The position numbers were made by a program, and so were the translations under genes. The notes under the pieces were generated by a model, which did not search any database, was not told the origin of the DNA, and saw only the letters and a program-made list of their open reading frames with translations. A stretch of DNA of 49,378 bases from Methylococcaceae bacterium TMED69 (GTDB taxonomy: Bacteria > Pseudomonadota > Gammaproteobacteria > Ga0077536). Shown here piece by piece: positions 8,296 through 17,132 of this stretch (within the stretch, counting starts at the first letter, position 1; each line of letters opens with the position of its first letter). The stretch covers positions 337,500 through 386,877 of the forward strand of contig NHDW01000004.1 of the NCBI GenBank assembly GCA_002170535.1, written 5' to 3'.

Positions 8296-9059
8296 TGACG
8301 GATAAAGAAGAGACAGAGGTTTTCTTTGGATCTAAAAAGATGCCGCAGAAAGATATGGAAGATAACGTTAATTCAGTCTTCGATTCAGTGGCAAAAAGAT
8401 ATGATTTGATGAATAACTTGATGTCATTTGGAATGCATAAGCTTTGGAAACGCAAAGCTGTGGATTTTCTTTCCTTAAATCATGTTAAAGACAACGGTTT
8501 AATAATTGATATTGCTTCTGGCACGTGTGATTTGGGGCAAATCATTAAATGTCGTGAAAAAGGCAGATTAAACTTGATATGCTCCGATAAAAATCAGAAC
8601 ATGCTTACACTCGGACGAAATAAAATGGTTGATAAAGGGTTGATTTTGAATACGGCCTTTACTTGTTTCGATGCATTAAATATACCTTTTACTGATAATT
8701 CGGTTGATAGAGTAATAAGTGCATTTGGTTTACGAAATTTCAGTGATAAATCCAAAGCATTTTCCGAAATTTTTAGAATCCTTCGTCCAGGTGGCAAATG
8801 CGTAATTCTAGAATTTTCAAGAATCAATGAAAAAAAATTCAGCAAGATATATAAACTATACTCGAAAAATATAATCCCGGTACTCGGAGAAATTGTTGCA
8901 GCTGATAAAGAAAGTTATGAATATTTAATTAGTTCAATTGAAAATCATCCCGACCAATATAGTGTGATGATGTTAATGGAGGAAACTGGTTTTTTTCGGT
9001 CAAATTTTTACACTATTTTTTCAGGATTGATTACTATACATTGGGGGTATAAGACTTAG
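8295..9059 (+). CDS. ubiE: Demethylmenaquinone/2-methoxy-6-polyprenyl-1,4-benzoquinol methyltransferase UbiE
   Basis: A SAM-dependent C-methyltransferase of 254 residues in ubiquinone (and menaquinone) synthesis. Motifs are the family start VFDSVAKRYDLMNNLMSFGMH (split by one extra Asn), the SAM site IDIASGTCDLG, the family signature SAFGLRNFSD and RPGGKCVILEFS. It is followed by ubiJ and ubiB in the order usual for gammaproteobacteria. The organism makes at least ubiquinone; menaquinone cannot be judged from this window. Confidence 0.94.
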   Translation: MTDKEETEVFFGSKKMPQKDMEDNVNSVFDSVAKRYDLMNNLMSFGMHKLWKRKAVDFLSLNHVKDNGLIIDIASGTCDLGQIIKCREKGRLNLICSDKNQNMLTLGRNKMVDKGLILNTAFTCFDALNIPFTDNSVDRVISAFGLRNFSDKSKAFSEIFRILRPGGKCVILEFSRINEKKFSKIYKLYSKNIIPVLGEIVAADKESYEYLISSIENHPDQYSVMMLMEETGFFRSNFYTIFSGLITIHWGYKT

Positions 9060-9060
9060 G

Positions 9061-9678
9061 ATGTTTATTGGTGATAAAGACAGATTCATGGGTGATCTTG
9101 AGATGCTTTTTAACAGAGTTGCTCAAAGAAGCGATTTTTATAAGGTCAACATAAATTCGTTTAATGGAAAAATTATTAACATTTATATTATGGACTTTGG
9201 TTGGGACTTGAACTTTCGATTTGATGGTCAGGAAATTACACTCTTTACAGATATCAACGTAGAACCAGATGTAAATATTCAAGGAGAAATAACAGACTTT
9301 ATTAAAACTGTGAGTTATGGTCTTGCAAAAAAACCAATACCAGCCGGGTTGCTTAAAATTAAAGGCGACGTCTCCCTTATTCAAAATATTCAAAAATTAC
9401 TTATAGAGAGTGAGGTTATTTTTGAAGAGATCTTAAGCTCCTATTTAGGAGGTCCTTTTGCTGAATCAATTGTCGGCAAAACAAAAAATTTAATTAACGA
9501 AGTTAATAATTTAACAGAATCGGTTCTCGAGAATTCAAAAGTTTTTATAAAAGAAGATACAGAAATGTTCGTTACCCAAGAAGAGCTTGTTGAGTTGGAC
9601 GAAAAAATAATGAATTTGTCAAATAGTGTAGACTCCCTCGAAAGTAAATATCAATCTGTCTTATCGGCCAAAGGTTAA
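9061..9678 (+). CDS. ubiJ: UbiJ, SCP2-domain ubiquinone biosynthesis accessory factor
   Basis: A 205-residue protein placed exactly between ubiE and ubiB, as ubiJ is in other gammaproteobacteria. The N-terminal half (about 10-120) is an SCP2-like lipid-binding domain. The C-terminal part (about 150-200) is acidic and predicted coiled coil. UbiJ with UbiK organises the soluble Ubi complex that hydroxylates and methylates the quinone ring. Sequence conservation in this family is low, so the name rests mainly on domain layout and position. It starts one base after the ubiE stop. Confidence 0.85.
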   Translation: MFIGDKDRFMGDLEMLFNRVAQRSDFYKVNINSFNGKIINIYIMDFGWDLNFRFDGQEITLFTDINVEPDVNIQGEITDFIKTVSYGLAKKPIPAGLLKIKGDVSLIQNIQKLLIESEVIFEEILSSYLGGPFAESIVGKTKNLINEVNNLTESVLENSKVFIKEDTEMFVTQEELVELDEKIMNLSNSVDSLESKYQSVLSAKG

Positions 9679-9681
9679 ACA

Positions 9682-11361
9682 ATGTTTCGACTGGATAGGT
9701 ATCTAAGAATATTCAAAATCCAAGCCAAATTAGTTGAACATGGTCTGGATGATTATTTACTCTCAACCGGTTGGCTGAAAGGTTTTTCCTTAATATTTCG
9801 ATTATTTCCAAGAACAAAAAAGAAAGGGGACAAAAAAATTGAGCTTGGTGAAAGTATTAGGTTGGTTTTACAGGATCTTGGGCCTTTTTTTATAAAGTTG
9901 GGACAAATTTTGTCTACGAGAAGAGATGTTATTCCTGATGATATCGCATTTGAGTTGGGCAAACTTCAAGATAGTGTTCCACCTTTCTCAGGTATTGTTG
10001 CTAAAAATATAATTGAAAACTCTTTGGGGAAGAAGCTATCAGAAGTTTTCAGTTCCTTTGATATGCAACCTATTGCGTCTGCATCAATCGCGCAAGTTCA
10101 TGTAGCAGTGTTAACGACCGGTGAAGAGGTTGTTGTGAAAGTAGTACGGCCTGACATCAAGCCAGTGATAGAGAAAGATGTTGATCTTATGTTTCTTCTA
10201 GCCCGTTTATTGGAAAAGTACTGGCCACCTGCAAAGTCACTAAAACCAACTTTGATTGTAGAGGAGCTAGAAAAAACAATTATTGACGAGCTAGATATGT
10301 TGCGTGAAGCGGCGAATGCCTCTCAGCTCGCGAGGAACTGCTCAGACCTTACAAATTTAATTGTGCCCAAAATTTACTGGGGCCACACAAATGATTCCGT
10401 TTTAGTAGCCGAGAGAATTAAAGGAATAACCATAACCGACATTGATGCTTTGAAAGTAGCCGGGGTAGATCCAAGTGAGCTCGCTATTCAGGCGATTGAA
10501 ATTCTTTTTACACAAATTTTCAGAGATCATTTTTTTCATGCAGATATGCATCCAGGAAATATATTTGTAGTGCCTAGTAATAATAAAAAGTCAGATAAAA
10601 TTGCTTTGGTCGATTTTGGGATTATGGGTTCTTTAAATGAATTTGATCAGCGTTATCTGGCAGAAAATTGCGCTGCCTTTTTTGAGCGAGATTATAGAAG
10701 AGTGGCTGAATTACATGTTGAGTCAGGTTGGGTGCCAGAAGCAACCAGAGTAGATGAATTTGAGTTTGCAATACGCTCTGTATGCGAACCAATCTTAGAT
10801 AGACCAGCGTCGGAAATATCGATTGGTAACGTTTTGCTTCGTTTATTTCAAACAGCGCAAAGGTTTGATATGGAGGTTCTTCCCCAGATGCTGTTATTAC
10901 AGAAGACCTTGGTGAGTGTTGAAGGTATAGGACGCCAATTAGATCCTAGTCTAGATCTTTGGACGGCCGCTCAACCAGCGGTTAATGAGTTTATGTCAAA
11001 GAGGATTTCTTTTCTTGAGGTTATTAGAAATGCTGGATCCGAGATACCAAGTTGGTTAGGTCGAATTCCAAATTTACCGAACCAGACTTTGGATTTAATC
11101 GACAGGTTAAGGGCAGGAAGACTTGCTTTAAGGACTCAAGATCCAGAGTTAAGAAACATCAAAGAGGCAGTAATCGCGCTAAAAAAAACAATGCTGTTTA
11201 CAATGAGTGGTTTTTGTTTGATTTTGATTTCATTCTTGTTCGCAAACGCGGACATGATGTTTATAGACGAGTCTATCCAGCCATTTCTAGTAACAGTATT
11301 TGCTGCCAGCGGTATTGCCACAATATTGCGTGGCCTATTGGGTTCAAAAGAAAAAATTTAA
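9682..11361 (+). CDS. ubiB: Atypical kinase/ATPase UbiB, ubiquinone biosynthesis
   Basis: A 559-residue ABC1/ADCK/UbiB family protein. The signature KxGQ motif is Lys72-Leu-Gly-Gln75, and the kinase-like motifs ADMHPGNIF and LVDFGIMG follow near residues 290-315. Two membrane segments at the C terminus (about 505-525 and 532-552) place it on the inner membrane. UbiB proteins hydrolyse ATP and help move or extract quinone precursors. It is the last gene of the ubiE-J-B unit. Its stop lies 6 bases from the stop of the convergent protease gene, leaving no room for a separate terminator. Confidence 0.94.
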   Translation: MFRLDRYLRIFKIQAKLVEHGLDDYLLSTGWLKGFSLIFRLFPRTKKKGDKKIELGESIRLVLQDLGPFFIKLGQILSTRRDVIPDDIAFELGKLQDSVPPFSGIVAKNIIENSLGKKLSEVFSSFDMQPIASASIAQVHVAVLTTGEEVVVKVVRPDIKPVIEKDVDLMFLLARLLEKYWPPAKSLKPTLIVEELEKTIIDELDMLREAANASQLARNCSDLTNLIVPKIYWGHTNDSVLVAERIKGITITDIDALKVAGVDPSELAIQAIEILFTQIFRDHFFHADMHPGNIFVVPSNNKKSDKIALVDFGIMGSLNEFDQRYLAENCAAFFERDYRRVAELHVESGWVPEATRVDEFEFAIRSVCEPILDRPASEISIGNVLLRLFQTAQRFDMEVLPQMLLLQKTLVSVEGIGRQLDPSLDLWTAAQPAVNEFMSKRISFLEVIRNAGSEIPSWLGRIPNLPNQTLDLIDRLRAGRLALRTQDPELRNIKEAVIALKKTMLFTMSGFCLILISFLFANADMMFIDESIQPFLVTVFAASGIATILRGLLGSKEKI

Positions 11362-11367
11362 GTTCGT

Positions 11368-12615
11368 TTAATTAATTTTGTTCATGACTTCTAATGTGTT
11401 AATTGCTTGAAACAAGAGATAGTCATGACTATATTTTTCGCCTTCTCTATTACTATCAGTTTTGTTTTCGGTCGAATATTCATTTGATATCAATGTCATC
11501 GGTTCAACGAATATATCAGGTTGAATACCACCGTTTTTTATTTTACTACCAGAAGGTAAAATATATAGAGATGTAGTAAGTTTAGCGGCAGTTTTATTTG
11601 GAAGTGAAAAAATAGACTGAATTGAACCCTTACCAAAACTGTTTCTACCTATTAATATTGCACGATTATTGTCTTTCAAAGCACCTGCCATGATCTCTGC
11701 AGCCGATGCCGTCCCTTCATTGATAATTACGACAATAGGGGTTTTTAAACCAATGATCACTGGAGGTTTAGCGCTATGTTTTTCAATAATTTTTCTGGAG
11801 CGATTTTCGATTGATACTATTAAACCTTTAGAAAGAAATAGATCGGTTGTTTTGATAGCAGCCTTAAGCAATCCCCCGGGATTATCCCTGAGATCGATGA
11901 TTAAACCTTGAATATTTTCACTTTCTTCTTTCCTCAGTTCCTTTATGATTTCTGATGGTGTTTTTTCTTGGAACTGGCTTATTCTAATATGAATAAACTG
12001 ATTTTTTAGGTTATTTATAAAAACGCTCGGTATGTTGATTAACGTTCTTTTGAGCTTATATATTTTAATATTTTTATTAGTATCTTCTATATAAATAGTT
12101 ACAAATGTATTGGGTAAACCCGATAGTTCATCATTTATTTTTGCCAAATTTTGATTTGTTATAGCCACATTATTTATCTGGATAATTTTGTCGCCACTTC
12201 TGATGCCAGCCAAGTATGCGGGCCCACCGTATAGTGATGTCATGATGACAATTTTGTTATTTTTTTTTGCAATTTCTATTCCTATCCCAACACTGCCCCC
12301 CTTTAGTCTTTTGTTAAATTTTGCAAATATCTCTTTGTCAAGAAATGTCGAGTGCTCGTCCAGATTATCCACCATTCCTTTAATAGCATTATTTATCATA
12401 ACTGCGTCATCGATTGGGCTCAGGAATTCGGTTTTGATTTTGGAATAGACGTTAACAAAATTTTTTATTTCGTTTATTGGAAATGAATTCATTTTATCTA
12501 GATCGAGACTGTGTGCCTTGTTTTTTATATTTTCTGCCTCGTGATGATCAGCGGATATAGGGGTGAAGGGATTTAAGATAAAAATAACTAGGATAGCTTT
12601 TAATAACTGGAACAT
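11368..12615 (-). CDS. S41 family C-terminal processing peptidase (CtpA type)
   Basis: An exported serine protease of about 415 residues. A signal peptide with hydrophobic residues 5-15 is followed by an S41 N-terminal region, a PDZ domain (near 85-165, GIGIEIAKKN...GPAYLAGIRSGDKI) and the catalytic domain. The Ser/Lys dyad is in GTASAAEIMAGA and SFGKGSIQ. ATG at 12615 follows the upstream envC-like stop by one base; TTG at 12627 would overlap it by 11 bases. The envC-ctpA pairing is common and suggests processing of cell-wall or division proteins. Confidence 0.92.
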   Translation of the reverse strand: MFQLLKAILVIFILNPFTPISADHHEAENIKNKAHSLDLDKMNSFPINEIKNFVNVYSKIKTEFLSPIDDAVMINNAIKGMVDNLDEHSTFLDKEIFAKFNKRLKGGSVGIGIEIAKKNNKIVIMTSLYGGPAYLAGIRSGDKIIQINNVAITNQNLAKINDELSGLPNTFVTIYIEDTNKNIKIYKLKRTLINIPSVFINNLKNQFIHIRISQFQEKTPSEIIKELRKEESENIQGLIIDLRDNPGGLLKAAIKTTDLFLSKGLIVSIENRSRKIIEKHSAKPPVIIGLKTPIVVIINEGTASAAEIMAGALKDNNRAILIGRNSFGKGSIQSIFSLPNKTAAKLTTSLYILPSGSKIKNGGIQPDIFVEPMTLISNEYSTENKTDSNREGEKYSHDYLLFQAINTLEVMNKIN

Positions 12616-12616
12616 T

Positions 12617-13525
12617 CTAGTTAGCAAACCATTGCTCTGAGTTTAGCGAGATACCAGCCTTCCGAATTTCGAAATATAACCCATCGATATTCGCACTATT
12701 CTTTTTCCCAACTCGTCCAACAACTTCCCCAGTACTTATGTGTTGCCCTAGGTTTACATCGATTGCATTTAAATTACCATATATTGTGAAATACCCATTT
12801 CCATGGTCGACAATTATTACCGTTTGAAAATCGATAAATTTATCGGCAAATATTACTTTTCCTTTCCCTACCGCTCTGACGCTCTCATTTGGTTTGCTAC
12901 TTATAAGAATACCATTCCAAGGAACAGTGCCAGAAGTAAATGGTTCTCCAGTAGCTTTCATTATTGAGCCAGATGTGGGTAACAATAACTTACCTTTGGT
13001 TTCATAAAATTGAATTGACAATTTTTTTTCGTTTGAGTAGGGTGTTTTAAATAATTGTGTATTTATCCTATTTATAGTAGTGATTTCACTATCCACTTGT
13101 GATCTATAATTTTTGATGTTGTCCATATTTGTTTTTAGTTCTTGGGCGTGGAATGCATTTAAAGTAATATCTTTAAGAAAATATTTCTCGAGAGAGCTAA
13201 CCTGTATTCGACTTTTTTGGTTAAAATTTAGCAAAGAAAGTTTGTTCCTGCCATCTAATAAGTAAGGATCGTCTAGGACTTTCATGATAGAACTTTCAAT
13301 CTTGTCAACACTTTTATAATAGTTTGCTACAATAGTTTTTTCTCTAAACAGAACAATTTTATCGGTTGATGAGAATTTAGTGGGAGTGCTAACTTGCTGA
13401 TTGTAAATTAAATCCTTCAAATATACGCTATGTTTAGAGCTATTAGTGAAGTCGGATGTAATTAAACAAAAGAAAAGCACCAATAATGTTTTAAATTTTT
13501 TGTTGGTTGATCGCTCTCCATTCAT
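12617..13525 (-). CDS. EnvC-like murein hydrolase activator, degenerate LytM domain
   Basis: A 302-residue exported protein: N-terminal hydrophobic segment (about 11-25), a short helical middle, and a C-terminal LytM/M23 domain from about 178. The domain has the EnvC pattern: the zinc His of active M23 enzymes is replaced in VPWNGIL, and the HxH motif reads IYGNLN instead of YxHL. EnvC-type proteins are not peptidases; they activate amidases at the septum. Usual EnvC is about 400 residues with a long coiled coil, so this one is clearly shortened. The gene is followed directly by the CtpA-type protease gene. Confidence 0.85.
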   Translation of the reverse strand: MNGERSTNKKFKTLLVLFFCLITSDFTNSSKHSVYLKDLIYNQQVSTPTKFSSTDKIVLFREKTIVANYYKSVDKIESSIMKVLDDPYLLDGRNKLSLLNFNQKSRIQVSSLEKYFLKDITLNAFHAQELKTNMDNIKNYRSQVDSEITTINRINTQLFKTPYSNEKKLSIQFYETKGKLLLPTSGSIMKATGEPFTSGTVPWNGILISSKPNESVRAVGKGKVIFADKFIDFQTVIIVDHGNGYFTIYGNLNAIDVNLGQHISTGEVVGRVGKKNSANIDGLYFEIRKAGISLNSEQWFAN

Positions 13526-13556
13526 ATTTAAATAATCGACAAACTTGAAGTTTATT

Positions 13557-15110
13557 TTAGCTGTTTATTAAACTTTTTCCTGCCATTTCACTTGGTATTT
13601 CGAGACCCAGAAGAGATAGCATTGTCGGAGCAATATCTTTCAGGTCTCCAGCGTTTAACGTGATATTTTTTGATCCGATATATACTATTGGCACAAGGTT
13701 GTTGGTATGCGCTGTGTGCGGTTGTAATTTACCAGAATCAATTTGTTTATTAGTACTCATTAATTCGGCGTTCCCATGGTCGGCCGTTATTAAAATATCA
13801 TAATGGTTTTCTAGTGCAACATTATGAATCTTCCCGAGACAGTGATCTAGAACTTCGATCGCTTTGATGGCAGCCTCAAAATCTCCAGTGTGGCCTACCA
13901 TGTCCGCATTAGCAAAATTGGAAATAATTGCTTCGTGTTTTTGGTTTTGTAAAAGATCACATATTTTAAGCGTAACTGTTTCCGCACTCATTTCTGGCGA
14001 TATATCGTAGGTAGCCACATTTGGAGAAGGAATAAGGATTCTCTCTTCTCCTGGGAACGGTTTTTCTCTACCGCCGTTTAAGAAAAAAGTAACGTGAGCG
14101 TATTTTTCGGTTTCAGCAATTCTTACTTGTTGTTTTTTATGACTTGAAATCACTTCGCCCAAGGTATTTTTAATTTTATAGCTTGGGAAAATAACGGGAC
14201 TTTTGAGATAGTCCGCATATTTGGTCATTGTAATAAATTTTTTAAAAATATGTTTCTCCTCCCGCTCAAATTTATTGAATTGTTCGTCTGATAAACTCTC
14301 AGTCAATTGCCTAGCTCTATCTGCGCGAAAGTTAAAGAACAGACCAATATCATCCGGTTGAACGCCTCGCTTGAAATTTTTATTAATGATTGCAGAGGGG
14401 GTTACAAATTCGTCCGTCTCATTTCGTTTGTAAGCTTCTTTCAACGCTGACATTGCATTTTCATACCAAAGCTTAGTGTCTGAGCATGCAATTAGCTCGT
14501 ATGCTCGCTTAATGCGGTCCCACTTCTCATTTCTGTCCATGGCATAATAACGACCCTGAATGGTAGCAATTTTTGCAGCTGGTCTAGTTGCCAAAAATTC
14601 CTCTAGCTTAGGTAGTTCGTCGTTTGCACTCTTTTGCTTTGTATCTCTGCCGTCTAAAATTGCGTGAATAAGAATATTTTGGACACCATTGGCTATTGCT
14701 GAATCAATTAATGCCTGAAGATGAGATATGTGGCTATGAACCCCTCCATCTGAACAAAGCCCTATAAGATGAAGTGTTGCCTTTGTGTATTTTAGTTGAG
14801 TGAAATAGTTCGCTAAGACCTCATTTTGTGCGAGTTGATTACGCGCGATTACTTTATTTATCTTTGTTAAATCTTGTTCTACAAGGCGTCCTGCACCAAT
14901 ATGCATATGTCCGACCTCTGAGTTACCCATTTGTTCGGGAGGCAACCCAACGTCAGTGCCTGAGCATTTTAAATAATTAATTGGATAGGTTGCATTAAAT
15001 TTATCCCAGTTAGGAGTGTTTGCGCATAGGATAGCATTATGCTGTTTTTCTTCTCTGTGCCCCCAACCGTCTAAAATAATTAAAATTACTTTTTTTTTAT
15101 TTAATTGCAA
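13557..15110 (-). CDS. gpmI: 2,3-bisphosphoglycerate-independent phosphoglycerate mutase
   Basis: A 517-residue Mn-dependent phosphoglycerate mutase of glycolysis and gluconeogenesis, full length. The phosphatase-like domain has Asp14 (ILDGWG) and the phospho-acceptor Ser64 in GNSEVGH. Substrate-site motifs HSHISHLQAL, DGRDTKQ and NFRADRARQ are present, and the metal ligands NFANADMVGHTGD, ITADHGNAE and HTAHTNN are complete. It is divergent from the rhodanese gene and lies upstream of the envC-ctpA pair, 31 bases away, the classical gammaproteobacterial order. Confidence 0.96.
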   Translation of the reverse strand: MQLNKKKVILIILDGWGHREEKQHNAILCANTPNWDKFNATYPINYLKCSGTDVGLPPEQMGNSEVGHMHIGAGRLVEQDLTKINKVIARNQLAQNEVLANYFTQLKYTKATLHLIGLCSDGGVHSHISHLQALIDSAIANGVQNILIHAILDGRDTKQKSANDELPKLEEFLATRPAAKIATIQGRYYAMDRNEKWDRIKRAYELIACSDTKLWYENAMSALKEAYKRNETDEFVTPSAIINKNFKRGVQPDDIGLFFNFRADRARQLTESLSDEQFNKFEREEKHIFKKFITMTKYADYLKSPVIFPSYKIKNTLGEVISSHKKQQVRIAETEKYAHVTFFLNGGREKPFPGEERILIPSPNVATYDISPEMSAETVTLKICDLLQNQKHEAIISNFANADMVGHTGDFEAAIKAIEVLDHCLGKIHNVALENHYDILITADHGNAELMSTNKQIDSGKLQPHTAHTNNLVPIVYIGSKNITLNAGDLKDIAPTMLSLLGLEIPSEMAGKSLINS

Positions 15111-15169
15111 ATCATAGCTCCATTATTACAGTGGCTCAGATAGAAGTGATGTTTTGACTGCTTTTTTAA

Positions 15170-15184
15170 CATATACCGTGTATG
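15170..15184. promoter_or_regulatory. Imperfect palindrome in the gpmI/rhodanese divergent spacer
   Basis: CATATAC-C-GTGTATG is a 15-base inverted repeat with one T:G mismatch, lying in the only divergent control region on this side. It could be an operator. No consensus promoter with a proper spacer was found around it; TTGACT at 15154 is too far (21 bases) from TATGAT at 15181. Confidence 0.25.
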
Positions 15185-15233
15185 ATAATAGATGCCATTT
15201 TTTTTCTCAATTTTGGTTTTTAGATAGTTGATC

Positions 15234-15656
15234 ATGCAAGAATTATATACTTTTATAGTCGAGAATTGGATATTAAGTACGCTGTTTTTGACAGTACTAG
15301 GGATTTTAATTTTTAGTTTTGTTTCACAGAAATCTTCTATTAGCCCAACTGAAGCAGTAAATCTACTTAATAAAATGGGAGATAATCTTCTTATTATTGA
15401 TTTAAGGCCAATTGATGCTTTTAAAAAAGGTCACATTATAAACGCTGTTAATTTAGCCGTTAGTAATCTAGAAAATGGTCTTGATAATTATTCCAAGTTC
15501 AAACAAACCCCGGTCTTGATATACTGTGATTCTGGAATGGTTAGTTCTTCCAACTCTTCTATTTTTAGGAAAAAAGGTTTTAGCGATTTTAGGATCTTAC
15601 GAGGTGGCTTAGATAGTTGGAAGCAAGAAAATTTACCAACTGAACAAAACAAATAA
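15234..15656 (+). CDS. Membrane-anchored rhodanese-domain protein (YibN type)
   Basis: A 140-residue protein with one N-terminal membrane segment (about 12-31) and a single rhodanese domain. The catalytic loop is Cys98-Asp-Ser-Gly-Met-Val-Ser, so the active Cys is present. The predicted role is sulfur transfer or redox chemistry at the membrane. ATG at 15234 is chosen; TTG at 15228 would add two residues. Position next to divergent gpmI and before gpsA is that of yibN in other gammaproteobacteria, but the usual grxC and secB between this gene and gpsA are missing. Confidence 0.88.
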   Translation: MQELYTFIVENWILSTLFLTVLGILIFSFVSQKSSISPTEAVNLLNKMGDNLLIIDLRPIDAFKKGHIINAVNLAVSNLENGLDNYSKFKQTPVLIYCDSGMVSSSNSSIFRKKGFSDFRILRGGLDSWKQENLPTEQNK

Positions 15657-15660
15657 AATA

Positions 15661-16671
15661 ATGTCGTTGGATGAGCACAAAAAAAATGTCTCGTTTCTAA
15701 TAATTGGCGGAGGCGCATGGGGGTTGTCTTTAGCTAATACTGTCTCAAACACGAATTCGAAAGTATTTCTATGGGATGGTGACAGAAAACTTCTAGATAG
15801 TTTAAAGAAAAACAGGAGACATCCTTTCTTCTGCACCGATATCGAAATTCACGAGAACATCGAGATTGTTATCGAATTGATTGAATGTAAATATGACGCC
15901 ATTTTTTTTGTAACGCCTTTTCAGGCTTTGGAAGCAGTAGTCCAACTGATGCTCGATAAAAGAATAACCGCTGACCACTATGTTTGCGCAAGTAAAGGAA
16001 TTGATATTAACAATCTACAGCTTGCTCATGAAATTATGAAACCCTTATTGCTAAAAGCGGCTTCCTTTGTTCAATTATCAGGTCCGAGTTTTGCTTATGA
16101 GGTCATGCAAGGTCTGCCCACCGCAGTGACGGTTGGATATAAGGGAAGAAACGTTACAAAATTTTTTAAAAATTATGTACACCAATCTAACTTTAGAACT
16201 TATTTAACCGAAGATTACATTGGGGTAGAGATAGGGGGGGCTTTAAAAAACGTTATTGCGATCGGAGTCGGCATAGCAGATGGTCTTGAATTAGGAGCCA
16301 ACGCAAGGGTAGCCCTTATTGTGAGAGGATTGAAAGAAATCCGCACATTTGGATTGAGTAGGGGGGCTGAGTCAACGACTTTTTCTGGCCTATCTGGTTT
16401 AGGGGACTTAGTCCTTACTGCTACGGATAATCAATCGAGAAACAGGCAGTTGGGTTTAAAAATAGCGGAATTTAATAATGTTCATAAGGCGCTTGAGTCG
16501 GTTGGGAAATTGGTTGAGGGTTATAAGACCTCTCAGGCGTTAGATAGATCAAAAGAAATTAATTCAGAAAATTATCCTATTATGCATGAGATAATCGAAA
16601 TAGTCTTGCACTCTAGAAAACCGGCAGAGGCGTTGGCACGGTTGTTATCTCGTGAGTTACGTCCTGAATAA
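15661..16671 (+). CDS. gpsA: NAD(P)-dependent glycerol-3-phosphate dehydrogenase
   Basis: A 336-residue cytosolic enzyme making sn-glycerol-3-phosphate for phospholipids. The Rossmann motif is GGGAWGLSLAN; the family motifs LSGPSFAYEV, KNVIAIGVGIADG (with the catalytic Lys) and FSGLSGLGDLVLT followed by SRNRQLG are present. It begins 4 bases after the rhodanese stop, so the two are co-transcribed. It ends 7 bases from the convergent trmL gene. Confidence 0.95.
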   Translation: MSLDEHKKNVSFLIIGGGAWGLSLANTVSNTNSKVFLWDGDRKLLDSLKKNRRHPFFCTDIEIHENIEIVIELIECKYDAIFFVTPFQALEAVVQLMLDKRITADHYVCASKGIDINNLQLAHEIMKPLLLKAASFVQLSGPSFAYEVMQGLPTAVTVGYKGRNVTKFFKNYVHQSNFRTYLTEDYIGVEIGGALKNVIAIGVGIADGLELGANARVALIVRGLKEIRTFGLSRGAESTTFSGLSGLGDLVLTATDNQSRNRQLGLKIAEFNNVHKALESVGKLVEGYKTSQALDRSKEINSENYPIMHEIIEIVLHSRKPAEALARLLSRELRPE

Positions 16672-16678
16672 TTTAAAA

Positions 16679-17131
16679 CTATTTAAATTTAAGTTGTCTA
16701 ATTACTTCATAAGCGGCTATTGCTACAGCGTTGGATAAATTTAGACATCTTGATTTTGGTTGAACCGGGATTTTAATTTTTTTCGATTCATCCAATGAGT
16801 TTAGAAATGAAATTGGTAATCCTTTAGTTTCTTTCCCAAAAACCAACCAAGGTCTTTCGGAGAATTGAATTTTATAAAGATAGTGATTAGCCTTGGAAGT
16901 AAAAGCGAAAATATCTGTTGCCTCCCCATTATTGAGGCATTCATTTAAGGTTTGATGAATCTTTACTTGAACTAAATCATGATGGTCTAGCCCTGCTCTT
17001 AGCAAGTATCTGCTTTCTAATTTAAATCCTAAAGGTTTAACTAAATGCAGAATAAAACCGGTGTTCGCACATAATCTAATAATGTTGCCAGTATTTGCAG
17101 GTATCTCTGGTTCGTGAAGCACAATATGCAA
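16679..17131 (-). CDS. trmL: tRNA (cytidine(34)-2'-O)-methyltransferase TrmL
   Basis: A SPOUT-class (trefoil knot) methyltransferase for the wobble 2'-O of tRNA-Leu. Motifs are LHEPEIPANTGNIIRL, LVFGKETKGLP and the knot segment SRCLNLSNAVAIAAYE. I place the start at TTG 17131, one base after the trkH stop, because GGAG lies 8 bases before it and the protein then begins HIVLHEPEIP, matching the family. The upstream TTG at 17164 would overlap trkH by 32 bases. Two substitutions in otherwise conserved motifs (FGKET for FGPET, RCLNLS for RSLNLS) are noted but not disabling. Confidence 0.9.
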   Translation of the reverse strand: MHIVLHEPEIPANTGNIIRLCANTGFILHLVKPLGFKLESRYLLRAGLDHHDLVQVKIHQTLNECLNNGEATDIFAFTSKANHYLYKIQFSERPWLVFGKETKGLPISFLNSLDESKKIKIPVQPKSRCLNLSNAVAIAAYEVIRQLKFK

Positions 17132-17132
17132 A

